A stretch of DNA of 40,009 nt from positions 1 through 40,009 of the forward strand of contig JAGHCW010000088.1 of assembly GCA_021160245.1 (NCBI GenBank). The letters are read 5' to 3'. The notes below the pieces were generated by a model. The model had not been told where the DNA came from and searched no databases. It saw only the letters and a program-made list of their open reading frames with translations. How positions within the stretch are numbered: position 1 is the first letter of the stretch; each line of letters begins with the position of its first letter. The position numbers were made by a program, and so were the translations under genes. The DNA is from a bacterium. GTDB lineage: Bacteria; B130-G9. This document shows, piece after piece, positions 9,276-19,104 of this stretch.

Positions 9276-10235
9276 TTACCCCCTGAAATACTCAATCGTC
9301 CTTGCCAGTGCCTCTTCCAGATTTACTTCCGGCTCAAAGCCAATAGTCTCTTTCAGTTTGCTCGTGTCCGGCGTCCCTCGTTCAATATCCTCAAATCCTC
9401 TTTCATAAGCTTGTTCGTATGGTACGTGCTCAATTACGGACTCGCTCTTTGTGAGGGATATTACTAGCTCAGCAAGCTCGCTTATGCTAATATCGCGCCT
9501 GTTGCCGATGTTGAAGACCTCGCCATTGGCCGCCGGCTCATCAATCAACGCGAGTATTGCCTTGATTGTGTCCTTGACATAGCAGAAACATCGCCTCTGA
9601 GAACCGTCGCCAAACACCGTGACGTTGTGGCCCAGAAGCGCCTGTTTGACGAACCGAGGAATGACCATGCCATATTGACCCGTCTGCCTCGGGCCGCAAT
9701 TATTGAAAAGCCGCACGATTACGACCGGTAGCTGCTTCTCACGATGATAGGCCAACGCCAAGAACTCATCAACCGCCTTGGTCGCGGAGTAACTCCAGCG
9801 AGCGATCGTTGTCGAGCCCAGAATCCGCTGAGCGTCTTCCCGAAGTGGGTCGGTCGTGTTCTTGCCATAAATCTCCGATGTTGACGTGAGGACTACTTTG
9901 CACTTGCTTCTGTTGGCTGCAGAGAGAACATTCTCTGTACCTGTGATATTGATCTGTATCGATTTGAGTGGGTTGTCTATTACATACTTCACGCCCACTG
10001 AAGCCGCGAGGTGAAATGCGATGTCAACCTCGCTCATAAGCTTATCGAGAACTGACTCGCTCATTATCGTGTCGATCACGAGGCGAAACCGCTTGTTACC
10101 CTCAAGATGCCTTACATTTTCAATCGAGCCTGTCGAAAGGTCGTCGATTACTGTGACTTTATCTCCGCGTTCGAGTAGCGCATCGGCAAGGTGAGACCCA
10201 ATGAACCCCGCGCCGCCCGTTATTAGAGCTTTCAT
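9276..10235 (-). CDS. NAD-dependent nucleotide-sugar epimerase/dehydratase (extended SDR)
   Basis: 'MKALITGGAGFIGSHLADALLERGDKVTVIDDLSTG', 'YSATKAVDE' active site, 'VVIVRLFNNCGPRQ'. Confidence 0.93.
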   Translation of the reverse strand: MKALITGGAGFIGSHLADALLERGDKVTVIDDLSTGSIENVRHLEGNKRFRLVIDTIMSESVLDKLMSEVDIAFHLAASVGVKYVIDNPLKSIQINITGTENVLSAANRSKCKVVLTSTSEIYGKNTTDPLREDAQRILGSTTIARWSYSATKAVDEFLALAYHREKQLPVVIVRLFNNCGPRQTGQYGMVIPRFVKQALLGHNVTVFGDGSQRRCFCYVKDTIKAILALIDEPAANGEVFNIGNRRDISISELAELVISLTKSESVIEHVPYEQAYERGFEDIERGTPDTSKLKETIGFEPEVNLEEALARTIEYFRG

Positions 10236-10271
10236 GCTGCTGGATGCCTCGTTAAGAATGCTGACAAAAGA

Positions 10272-13200
10272 CTAGTGTAATCCTGAATTACCGAATGGCG
10301 AGTCAATGCAAACGCCATAATAGAGCTGCGTCCACCGCATGTTATCCTCGCCCTTTATCTGATACCAGTCGTTGCCTCCGGCGTCCAGAAGAATGCTGAG
10401 GCTAGACTTCCTACCTCCCTCACTCTGGTAACGACTCTCGCCCTGGTTCAAATGACCGGCCATTGCCCAATACATGTCATTACCACCGTTGTCAACCAGC
10501 GCCGAGAAACTCCTAGGACTAGTCGCGCTCTGGCTGAAGTCCTGGGCTAAGTAAATGTCATCTCCGGCGTTATCGACCAGTATCCCGACCGAGTTGTCAT
10601 GCGCGCAGCCCTGTGAGAGCGATCTGCAGAGATATGTGTCATCACCGTCATCATCGACCAGAAGCCCCACGGCAAGATGAATCCCCGAGGCGATTGAATA
10701 CTGCCTCGCCATGTACGTGTCATTGCCACTCCGGTTCATCAGCATGCCGAGACCTAGCCAATACGCTCCGGCAGTCCCAAAGAAGTCGCTCACGAAAGTA
10801 TCATCACCCGCGCTATCGATCAGAAGACCCACACCTCCGGACGCGTGGGGGTCTCCAATTTGGCTTAATCTAACGCCGAAACCATAGCCCTGCGACATCG
10901 ACGTCGTCCGAGGCGGCTCATACATGTGCTCGTATTCTCCGCCAGCGAAATAGAGATCATCGCCTCTTGTGTCCAGCAACACGCCTGCCCCGCGAATGTA
11001 GCCAAAGGCCTGGCCGTGCTCATCTACCGAATAAACATCATCTCCATTCTCATCTATCAAAAGACCAACGCCCATAAAACCAGCTCCCTGGCAGCACGTG
11101 TCCCCGTAATACTGGTCGGCGCCAAAGGAATCGTAGAGAATCCCAACACCGCCCCAGCCCGCGCCTTGCGAGAAATGCCCGGCCACATAGACGTCGTCGC
11201 CTCCCATGTCTATGCAGAAGCCGGCTCCGAGGCAGCCTGCTCCCTGAGCGTTATCCCCGTCGCTGTCGTAGAGATCGTCGCCGGCAACGTCTATGACGAC
11301 GGAGGCGGCGATGTCGTCCCGCATGTCGTGTGGAAGATAGTGCTTGTAGGTGTCGTTACCACCCAAATCCACGAGCAGAGCAGGCCAAGTCTCCTTCGAC
11401 ACGTCGGGCATTATGCGATATGTGTTATCGCCGGCGCCCCCAAGTATGATGCTCCCTATCGGCGTCTCAAATGTGAAGAGCACATCATCGGCAAGCGCCG
11501 AATGCCCGCCGCTCTTTGATGCCTTCTCTGCGCATTTGGCGAGTGCCGAACTTGAGAAGCCCAAGAGGGAGTCTATCACGCTGGCGATCACCGCACCACC
11601 GTGAAGTATCTTGCCCTTATCAATCCTCTGGTAGATTTCGAAGTTCGAGAACAAAGGCGACAGGTTTGATATGAAGTTCGGGTTCATGATGTCTCTGAAT
11701 ACTTTCTCTCTCTCGATATCCTCCAGATCATCAAGCGCCTCGTCTCGAAGCCTCGTTGCCTCGTCCATGGCGAGAATTAGAAGGCCGAGAGCCTCCTGAA
11801 TGCTCGAGTCGATTGAGCTACCAACGGTATTTAAGTATTCCTCTTGTGTTGCAGTTAGGAATGCTCCGTGCCGCTTATAGACCGCCCGAATCGCCTCCGC
11901 AAGAGGAGCCTCACCAAATATATGCGAAAACGAGGGGGACTCAACCACGATGTCTGCCATCGCTCCGGCCTCAATGATCTTATCGGTAAGCGAGACTGCC
12001 TCGAACTCGATAGCGTCCGCCAGTTCTCGCAGCACCGCTGGGCCCTGGTCCGGGGCCTGCTCGAGAACGTATTCTACAAGGTTCAATCTATAGACATCCC
12101 TGTAAACAGGCCATGTTACAATCGGGAGGGACTCATAGCTGTGCCCGGCCAGTTTAAGCGCCTCGTCAAGCATGGTTGTCGGCGCCAATGGGTCCCGATT
12201 GAGCGCGCTGCATCCTAAGCTTCTGGGCAGTAGTGAGCGATGTAAAGAAGCGACATCATCCGGACACTCAGCAAGCGCCATGTCTCCTACAATTTGGTTC
12301 TCAGCGCGTTGGCTGTCAAAGGAGACTGCCCTGCTCGGACGACCCAAGCAGTAAAGATAGCCATTCATGCAGGGCACATAGAGTTGCCCATCCGCGTCCA
12401 AGAGGACCGAGCCATAAGCTCCACTTCCGCGCTCAGGTAAGAGCTTGCCCGTTCCGCCCTCGAGATCTGCCTTCCATTGTAGTCTAGTGACGCTGTCTCT
12501 GATGCACAAGAGGCTCCTGTCGATCGTGCCCAGATAGCTCCTGCCGGCAACGTCCACGAGCGGAGAAGCCGAATAGTAACAGGGATACTCGGATGTGTCC
12601 TCATAAGTCCCAACCAACTCTCCGGATGACCTTATAAGGTAGAAACTGCTACGCATTGTCCCAAAGCGAATGTTCCCGAAGGGATCAATGGACGGTGAGC
12701 CGAAGATCGTCCCGTCGGCCTCGAAACGCCAGGCCTCGGAGCCGTCAGGCAAGACCTTAAATAGCGTGCCGGACATTGTGCCAAACACTATGCCGCCATC
12801 CGGCCCTACAGCGGGTGTCGAATGTATTCTGCCACCGGCCTCAAAGCTCCATTTCAGAGTGCCAGATGGATTAAAGGCGTAGAGATTGCCGTCGTAAGAA
12901 CCCGCGTAGAGCTCCCCCTGTTCTGATACCGCGGGCGACGAGGAGACCCAATCCTGAGTCTGATATGACCAAAGCAGAGCTCCGTCGCCTGTCAACGAAT
13001 ATACTTTGCCGTCGTCCGAGCCGAACGCGACCATTTGTCCGCTGCCATCAAGAACGTAACCCACAGGTGAGGAGAAGACCGCGCCGCCAGTCTCATAGAC
13101 CCATTCAAGCTCGCCGGAGTAGGAAAGGGCATAGAGATTGCCGTCGAGGGACCCTACATAGACTTTGCCGCCGGCAAGTAGTGGCGATGAATATACGCAA

Positions 13201-13508
13201 TCGCCCGTTTCAAAAGTCCAGAGCGGCTCTCCGTTGAGGTTGCAGGCGTGAACTTTATTGTCATTCGCGCCGAAGACCAAAAGGTCGGACTCGCCGTCCA
13301 TTGCGGGTGTCGAACATATCCAGCTCTCCGCTTGATAGGACCATTTCACCTCGAGATTGGGTACTGTTGGCCCGGGGAACTCCGAAGAACCCGTTCGCTG
13401 TGGGCCACCGCGAAACATCATTGAGTCAGCATGCGCCCAGAGATTGCAGAGTGAAAACGAGAGTGCAACGAAGACCGCAAGCATCAAGGTCAATCGTCTG
13501 AACATCAA
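10272..13508 (-). CDS. Large secreted protein: N-terminal PQQ/BamB-like beta-propeller plus C-terminal tandem 'GxLxDxxGDDxY' solenoid repeats
   Basis: Signal peptide 'LMLAVFVALSFSLCNLWAHA'. Repeats of 'G.LYAF...G.LKWSFE.GG.I.STPAVG.DG.I.FG'. About 12 C-terminal ~26-aa repeats such as 'GFCIDMGGDDVYVAGHFSQGAGWGGV'. Confidence 0.88.
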   Translation of the reverse strand: MMFRRLTLMLAVFVALSFSLCNLWAHADSMMFRGGPQRTGSSEFPGPTVPNLEVKWSYQAESWICSTPAMDGESDLLVFGANDNKVHACNLNGEPLWTFETGDCVYSSPLLAGGKVYVGSLDGNLYALSYSGELEWVYETGGAVFSSPVGYVLDGSGQMVAFGSDDGKVYSLTGDGALLWSYQTQDWVSSSPAVSEQGELYAGSYDGNLYAFNPSGTLKWSFEAGGRIHSTPAVGPDGGIVFGTMSGTLFKVLPDGSEAWRFEADGTIFGSPSIDPFGNIRFGTMRSSFYLIRSSGELVGTYEDTSEYPCYYSASPLVDVAGRSYLGTIDRSLLCIRDSVTRLQWKADLEGGTGKLLPERGSGAYGSVLLDADGQLYVPCMNGYLYCLGRPSRAVSFDSQRAENQIVGDMALAECPDDVASLHRSLLPRSLGCSALNRDPLAPTTMLDEALKLAGHSYESLPIVTWPVYRDVYRLNLVEYVLEQAPDQGPAVLRELADAIEFEAVSLTDKIIEAGAMADIVVESPSFSHIFGEAPLAEAIRAVYKRHGAFLTATQEEYLNTVGSSIDSSIQEALGLLILAMDEATRLRDEALDDLEDIEREKVFRDIMNPNFISNLSPLFSNFEIYQRIDKGKILHGGAVIASVIDSLLGFSSSALAKCAEKASKSGGHSALADDVLFTFETPIGSIILGGAGDNTYRIMPDVSKETWPALLVDLGGNDTYKHYLPHDMRDDIAASVVIDVAGDDLYDSDGDNAQGAGCLGAGFCIDMGGDDVYVAGHFSQGAGWGGVGILYDSFGADQYYGDTCCQGAGFMGVGLLIDENGDDVYSVDEHGQAFGYIRGAGVLLDTRGDDLYFAGGEYEHMYEPPRTTSMSQGYGFGVRLSQIGDPHASGGVGLLIDSAGDDTFVSDFFGTAGAYWLGLGMLMNRSGNDTYMARQYSIASGIHLAVGLLVDDDGDDTYLCRSLSQGCAHDNSVGILVDNAGDDIYLAQDFSQSATSPRSFSALVDNGGNDMYWAMAGHLNQGESRYQSEGGRKSSLSILLDAGGNDWYQIKGEDNMRWTQLYYGVCIDSPFGNSGLH

Positions 13509-13957
13509 TTTGTGCCTCCTTGTCTAGGGACGGCGCCAGGCATTTGCTCCAACGCCAAGAAATTCCAACACTTTGAGTCTTATCTGAAGATTCATTTAAC
13601 CAAAATCCTCCAATCAGATCAAGAGGTTTGGCAACCCAATTAATTGTTCGCTCTATGTTGCGGCGCATAAGGCCTGCTGCCAGATGTTGTGTCATTGTGA
13701 ATTAGGGCCTGTTATTTAGAGCCGCGTCACGACCTACCCACGATAAGTTGTGGTGTCTGTGCTGAGCAGTTCGTGAACGCCCCCAACATGCAGCGGCTTT
13801 GCCATTCGATACACGATTCTCAGAGACGGCCTGAACAAGTAACCCATCCTCAGAGAGCCCACCCCACACATCTGATTTTTCGGGAGCGACTCTTACGCTT
13901 GATAACCTGCAACCATATCTAGTATTCTGAGTGAGAAGGGAGGATGTCTAGCTCAAT

Positions 13958-15448
13958 ATGGCACAAGATGAGAAGAAGAGCATCGGACAGGAAAGCGAAA
14001 AAACCAGCGCGGACGTCTGTAGCAGATGTTTTGAGACGAAGCAGGAGTCGTCCGAGCAATCCGCCCCCATTTACGGCAAGAGTCTGTGCCTCGAGTGCTG
14101 GGGCCCCAGTGAGCAGGAGCAGGCTGAGTACAAGGTATTCCTAGAGCGAGAGAAGGGCAATCTTAACGGAGCAAACCTCAAGGGCGTGAATCTTAGTGGC
14201 GCAGACCTTAGCGACGCAAACCTGAAGGAGGCAATTCTCGCCGGGACTAACCTGCAAGATGCGTTCCTAAAGCAAGCGAACCTCAAGGACGCCGACCTAA
14301 GTGACGCGAATCTCAAATCGGCCCAGCTCACGGAGGCTAATCTGCCGGACGCAAACCTCAGAGGGGCGAGCCTCAATCAATCAGAGCTCTGGAGCGCGAA
14401 TCTAAAAGGCGCCTCGCTTCAGAACGCAGACCTCGCCGGCGCGCATCTGAGAAGGGCCAATCTGCAGGGAGCAAACCTCAGGCAGGCTAATGCCGCCGAT
14501 GCTGATCTTTGGGGAGCGAATTTACGAGGCGCGTTGCTCCAGAATGCCAATCTTCAAAATGCGGGCCTCTTGCGGGCTGACCTTTGCGAGGCGGACTTAA
14601 GGGACGCGGATTTCACGGGGGCGAATCTATTCAAGGCAGACCTCAAAGAAGCCTATTTCTGGGAAGCCAAGCTGGAGGGGGCCAACATGCGGGAGGTTGA
14701 CCTCACGGGGGCGAGCCTTACGGGCGCCAATCTCTCCGGGGCCGACCTAGGCAAGGCCATTCTCTCGAACGTTGACTTGGAGCGAGCGAATCTCAGAGAA
14801 GCGGAGCTCAGCTATGCTGATCTCAGCAACGCAGACCTTCTATCCGCGGACGTTCGAGGCGCTAGGTTTATTGGGGCCAACGTCTCTGGCTCGAATCTCA
14901 TTGACCTTAATATGGAGCATTACACGCTCTGGACGATCGTCCGCGACATGGTCCGGTTCACTAGTAAGAAGCCTCGCGTCGAGATAACTCGCTGGGACGG
15001 CGTCGTTGGCCTCGATTCTGCGATGACCGACGATCTTACTAAACGCTACATCAGGGACATCAGCTATATAGAGACGTTTCGAGCGAAGCACCCTCAATGG
15101 GCGTTTATTTGGAGATGGACCTGCAACTACGGGCAGTCCTTCCTGCTTTGGGCCGGACTGTGCCTCGTCGTAGCCATGGCGTTCGGCAGCTTTTACGCCC
15201 ACACGGATATCGTAACACTGGCAGGTGGAAATAAGGCGCTTGATGCCGCCCAGGGAGCGGGACGGGCGCCAACTGCCCTAACGCCCTATTATTTCTCGAT
15301 CGTAACGTTCACAACGCTGGGATTCGGAGACGTAACGCCCAACAATTTCTGGGGCGAGCTTTGCGTTCTGATTGAGGTCTTATTGGGGTACATCGCTCTC
15401 GGCGGCCTGATGTCGATACTCGCGAACAAAGTCGCCCGCAGATCATGA
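13958..15448 (+). CDS. Pentapeptide-repeat protein with C-terminal two-TM K+-channel pore domain and N-terminal Cys zinc-ribbon-like motif
   Basis: 'CSRC...CLEC', about 50 A(D/N)L-type pentapeptides, TM 'FLLWAGLCLVVAMAFGSFYA', pore 'YYFSIVTFTTLGFGDVTP', TM 'LCVLIEVLLGYIALGGLMSIL'. Confidence 0.9.
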   Translation: MAQDEKKSIGQESEKTSADVCSRCFETKQESSEQSAPIYGKSLCLECWGPSEQEQAEYKVFLEREKGNLNGANLKGVNLSGADLSDANLKEAILAGTNLQDAFLKQANLKDADLSDANLKSAQLTEANLPDANLRGASLNQSELWSANLKGASLQNADLAGAHLRRANLQGANLRQANAADADLWGANLRGALLQNANLQNAGLLRADLCEADLRDADFTGANLFKADLKEAYFWEAKLEGANMREVDLTGASLTGANLSGADLGKAILSNVDLERANLREAELSYADLSNADLLSADVRGARFIGANVSGSNLIDLNMEHYTLWTIVRDMVRFTSKKPRVEITRWDGVVGLDSAMTDDLTKRYIRDISYIETFRAKHPQWAFIWRWTCNYGQSFLLWAGLCLVVAMAFGSFYAHTDIVTLAGGNKALDAAQGAGRAPTALTPYYFSIVTFTTLGFGDVTPNNFWGELCVLIEVLLGYIALGGLMSILANKVARRS

Positions 15449-15490
15449 CGCTCATATCCCAAGAATTGCACAACCGGAACACCAGGCAGT

Positions 15491-15516
15491 GTAGGGGCGA
15501 TTCACGAATCGCCCTT
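15491..15516. repeat. Short GTAGGGGC-type hairpin repeat, copy 3
   Basis: GTAGGGGCGATTC-ac-GAATCGCCC: 9-bp stem at 15495-15514. Confidence 0.5.
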
Positions 15517-15567
15517 ATGCTAGCAAAACCGACTTATTGGAAAGCCACTAGAAACTGGAGGGATGAA

Positions 15568-17178
15568 ATGGGATTCTTCAGACTGCTATCTTTGATGCTT
15601 ATCTGTCCGGTCATCATGCTGGGAGTCGCCGTAGCAGCTGAAATTTACGTCGATGCGGAGAACGGGAATGATTTCAATTCTGGAACGGCGCCAGACCAGG
15701 CGCTCAAGACGGTTTATCGGGCATTGTCCGAGACGGTTGGAAGCTCCGAAGACCCGGCGACAATCCATATCGCAGCCGGGCTTTACTCCGTGTCGAGCAA
15801 CGGCGAGCATTTTCCCCTCCGCATGAGATCCTATGTCTCCATTGAGGGCGCGGGCCCGAATGAGACTGTGATTGATGGAGAGGAGGGCGCCACCCACGTC
15901 CTTTATTCTTACGAGAAGAATCACTTCCGAGTCTCGGGCCTTGAGATCACCGGCGGCAATGCCGATGGCGCCGAGTGGCCAGAAACCGCTGGCGGAGGGA
16001 TGTTCTGCTATAGCTCCGAGCTTACGATTGAGAACTGTCATTTCGTGGACAACGCTGGCCTCTCAGGCGGCGGATTGCATCTCAATTCCTGCCCGGTTGA
16101 GATAAATGACTGCGTATTCTCCAGCAATTCAGCCACTTATGGCGGCGCCATTGCTCTCAATTGGGCCTCTTCGACAATTGATGGCTGCATTTTCACCAAA
16201 AACAACTCCGATGGGTCGGCCGGCGCGCTCTACATCGACAACGAGTCCTTCCCCACGATAAAAGGCAGTGAATTCTCGGGCAATTCCAGCAACTACGGGG
16301 GGACAGTGAAGATCGGCAACCAGTCAGGCGCAACCTTCAAGAACTGCCTCGTAACGTTGAACGAGGCAACCAGTTCCGGAGGCTTCATCTACTGCGACGG
16401 GTCCGCCTCCGTCGAGGTCGAGAGCTGCACAATTTACGGGAACGACGCGAACTGGGGCGCCGGCTTCTACTTTGACGACAACAGCGATCTCTCGATTGTG
16501 AACTCGATAATATGGGGCAATTTCCCATCGATCTCAGTCCGCGAGGGCTCGACGCTATCGCTCACCTACTCCTGCATCGAGGACCCCTATCCGGGCGAGG
16601 GCAATATCTACGATGACCCGATGTTCGTGGCTGGGACGGACGGCGAGTATTATCTCTCCTCGATCGATGCCGGGCAGGACGAGGATAGCCTCTGCATCGA
16701 CGCGGGCAGCGACTCGGCCGAGAATCTTGGCTATGACGACAGGACGACAAGAACCGACGGCGCCTCGGACAGCGGCACAATCGACATGGGCTATCATTAC
16801 CCAGCGGACACGGGCGGCGAGCTCACGATCAACTGCTCGCTGAACGACACCGTCTTCTCTCCGGGGGACACGCTCGTCGCATCGCTTGAGGTGGCTAATA
16901 CCGCCGGCCCGATCGATGTGGACGTCTATGTGGTGATAGTCATGCCGGACGGCGCAATCGTCAGCTTTTTGGGCAGCAGCTTCGCGGTTGGCATCTTCCC
17001 CTGGTTCGCGGGCGCCTCATTGCCCGATGGCTTCGCATTTGGCCCGGAGATCATCTTCCAGGTCCCCCTCCCCGACGGTGCCGCCTCGGGCAATTATCTA
17101 TTCGCCGCAGCTCTCACAAAGCCGGGCGCTATGAGCTACTTGGCCGGGCCGGATACGGTCGCGTTTGCAGTTAGATAG
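15568..17178 (+). CDS. Secreted right-handed parallel beta-helix protein (DUF1565-like N-terminus) with C-terminal Ig-like domain
   Basis: Signal peptide 'MGFFRLLSLMLICPVIMLGVAVAA', 'EIYVDAENGNDFNSGTAPDQALKTVYRAL', helix rungs 'ITIENCHFVDNAGLSGGGLHL...'. Start placed at the ATG after 'ctggaggg'; the ORF track starts at 15445. Confidence 0.85.
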   Translation: MGFFRLLSLMLICPVIMLGVAVAAEIYVDAENGNDFNSGTAPDQALKTVYRALSETVGSSEDPATIHIAAGLYSVSSNGEHFPLRMRSYVSIEGAGPNETVIDGEEGATHVLYSYEKNHFRVSGLEITGGNADGAEWPETAGGGMFCYSSELTIENCHFVDNAGLSGGGLHLNSCPVEINDCVFSSNSATYGGAIALNWASSTIDGCIFTKNNSDGSAGALYIDNESFPTIKGSEFSGNSSNYGGTVKIGNQSGATFKNCLVTLNEATSSGGFIYCDGSASVEVESCTIYGNDANWGAGFYFDDNSDLSIVNSIIWGNFPSISVREGSTLSLTYSCIEDPYPGEGNIYDDPMFVAGTDGEYYLSSIDAGQDEDSLCIDAGSDSAENLGYDDRTTRTDGASDSGTIDMGYHYPADTGGELTINCSLNDTVFSPGDTLVASLEVANTAGPIDVDVYVVIVMPDGAIVSFLGSSFAVGIFPWFAGASLPDGFAFGPEIIFQVPLPDGAASGNYLFAAALTKPGAMSYLAGPDTVAFAVR

Positions 17179-17234
17179 AGCTGATGTGGTGTGGGACGGG
17201 CGGTGTAGGACGATTCAGCTGGAGATTGAACCCC

Positions 17235-18890
17235 CTATTGCGCAGAACGCGTCGGCTGGTCGATGTCTGCGGAATAGACAACGACCTCAAAAGGCCCTCT
17301 TGCCAACCGTCCCACGATCGTCTTTCCGGCCGCAATCCTCTTCATCTCTGCATCGCCCACCTCGGACGATACGACAAACAAGCCCTCTTGCGCCTCGAGA
17401 TTCTCATCCACGTTCAACTTGCAGCCGTGCAATCTGGCGTCAAACGGGATGTCCGGTACGGAGATAAGCCCTGGGAGATTCGTCGCGTGGATTGCCCTAT
17501 CACCAGGATTCAGGTCGCATAGAAACTCCCTCACATCTCTCGTCAAGTTTGAGACCTGCAACATCCGCCTCGCCTCAGGAATCCCGATTCGAACATTGAT
17601 AGATATGATTGAGTATCCGGCATATAGCGCAATCAGGAGACAGGCCATCGCGCCAATTCGTCTGAGAGAGTTCCCAGTTCTCTGAATGAACGTGCCGCCT
17701 CGTCGAGCCGCGAAGAGATTGCCGACGGGGAAGCGCGCAGGTCCTGATCGTATCAGCTTCACCACAAGCCTCTTGAAAAATCTGAGCTGACTCGCGACGC
17801 CAATCCCAAGGAAGATGGAGAATCCCATAAACGCTTCCGCCGATTGATGAACCGTCGTGTCGTGAACCGAAAGAGGCGGAAGGATGAGCAAAGATGTCCA
17901 GACGAGCGTGAAGCGGGTCCCACTTCTGCCCTTCATGAATGCGTAAACAACCGCTGCAAGGCAGGTAGCGAACTTGAGCCTATGTGCTGCGTCCGAATAA
18001 CCGAATGCGAAGTTTATGAAGAAGAAGCTCATTGAGGCGATAGCCAGCCAGACGTATCGCTGCCTGCTGCCTCGAGCAAGAGCGCCGAGTAGGATCAGAG
18101 TTGGCGGCAAATAGTACATGAATTGCTGCCTGAGGTAGAACTCCAGATTGTCGAACATCACGAAGATGTCGAACGAGGGCGCGGGTAGCGGGAATTTCAA
18201 TGGGATAAGCCACCTTGATAGCACGAAGATAGCGACGCCGACTCCGAATAGGCCCGCCGCGAGCTTAATGACGCGCTTCTTCGGAACGTAAACAGGTAAT
18301 AATAGAGGCGCAAGCAGAGCGGTCTCTTTTGAGAGGAATGCTCCAACCATGAGCAGGATTCCAGCGATCGGCAACCCCCTTGGCTCGGGCGTCGAGCGCA
18401 GCCCTTTCGACCAGCGCAGAAGGTAGAACATCCCGGCAGCTATTAAGAATAGCTCCATTTGCAGCGATGACGACCATCTCGAACATGCAACGCCATAGAT
18501 CGGGAAATAGAGCGTAACAAGCGCCCCAGATATGACTCCGGTCAGTCTATTGCCCAGGAGTTCACCGATCTTATAGATGTAGAAGGCCATCCCGGCGAAT
18601 AGCAGCATGACGCCCAATATGTAGGGCAAGGGCCACGTGCCGACTAGGGAGAAGAGAATCACCCAGAACATTGTCGGTATCGGGCGGTAGTATAGCCAGG
18701 GGCTGAAGGTCAAGAACGGCCCGAAGAAGCCGCCTTTCTCACCCGATATATGGTCCTCCACCCGGTGCAGATATATGTAGTCGTCAAAAGAGAAGTATGA
18801 GAAGACCCCGGACGAGGCGATAAGAAAGGCGAGTAGGAAAATGCACAGACCGGGGAGATCGAGTCTTGAGTTTTCTAATCCGAGTCTCAC
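17235..18890 (-). CDS. Polytopic membrane protein, GT-C (PMT/GT39-like) glycosyltransferase superfamily
   Basis: N-terminal TM then 'YFSFDDYIYLHRVEDH' (acidic loop after TM1), many TM segments, soluble C-terminus. Confidence 0.6.
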   Translation of the reverse strand: MRLGLENSRLDLPGLCIFLLAFLIASSGVFSYFSFDDYIYLHRVEDHISGEKGGFFGPFLTFSPWLYYRPIPTMFWVILFSLVGTWPLPYILGVMLLFAGMAFYIYKIGELLGNRLTGVISGALVTLYFPIYGVACSRWSSSLQMELFLIAAGMFYLLRWSKGLRSTPEPRGLPIAGILLMVGAFLSKETALLAPLLLPVYVPKKRVIKLAAGLFGVGVAIFVLSRWLIPLKFPLPAPSFDIFVMFDNLEFYLRQQFMYYLPPTLILLGALARGSRQRYVWLAIASMSFFFINFAFGYSDAAHRLKFATCLAAVVYAFMKGRSGTRFTLVWTSLLILPPLSVHDTTVHQSAEAFMGFSIFLGIGVASQLRFFKRLVVKLIRSGPARFPVGNLFAARRGGTFIQRTGNSLRRIGAMACLLIALYAGYSIISINVRIGIPEARRMLQVSNLTRDVREFLCDLNPGDRAIHATNLPGLISVPDIPFDARLHGCKLNVDENLEAQEGLFVVSSEVGDAEMKRIAAGKTIVGRLARGPFEVVVYSADIDQPTRSAQ

Positions 18891-19104
18891 ACTTCGGTTT
18901 CTTTCAGTCCTAGTTCATCTTCCGAAACACCTCTCTAATGCGAGAAAGTCAAAGCCAAAGCAGCTCGCTTGTCAAGTTAGAACGTGAGGAAACTCTGCAT
19001 TCGACCCATGGAGTCGGCGATTTAAGAAGCGTTGAGTATGTGTATCCGGTTCGTCCGGCCTCATGCTGCGCAGGATCTCCGCAACTCAATCCTACAATCC
19101 CTCC

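Noticed and set aside
7923-10235. Complete O-antigen or capsule locus
   Set aside because: Only a MraY/WecA-like enzyme and one epimerase are present; no flippase, polymerase or further transferases adjoin them.
10926-11519. 197-aa plus-strand ORF opposite the solenoid gene
   Set aside because: Lies inside the well-supported 1078-aa minus-strand CDS; open frame explained by the repeat codon bias.
13944-14144. 66-aa ORF starting just upstream of the channel gene
   Set aside because: Overlaps the channel ORF in another frame and has a Ser/Arg-rich translation; although close to a GGAGG, the 13958 frame has clear domains.
14071-14376. 101-aa minus-strand ORF 'MRLAPLRFASGRLASVSWADLRFASLRSASLRFA...'
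   Set aside because: Also an antisense artefact of the pentapeptide-repeat codon pattern.
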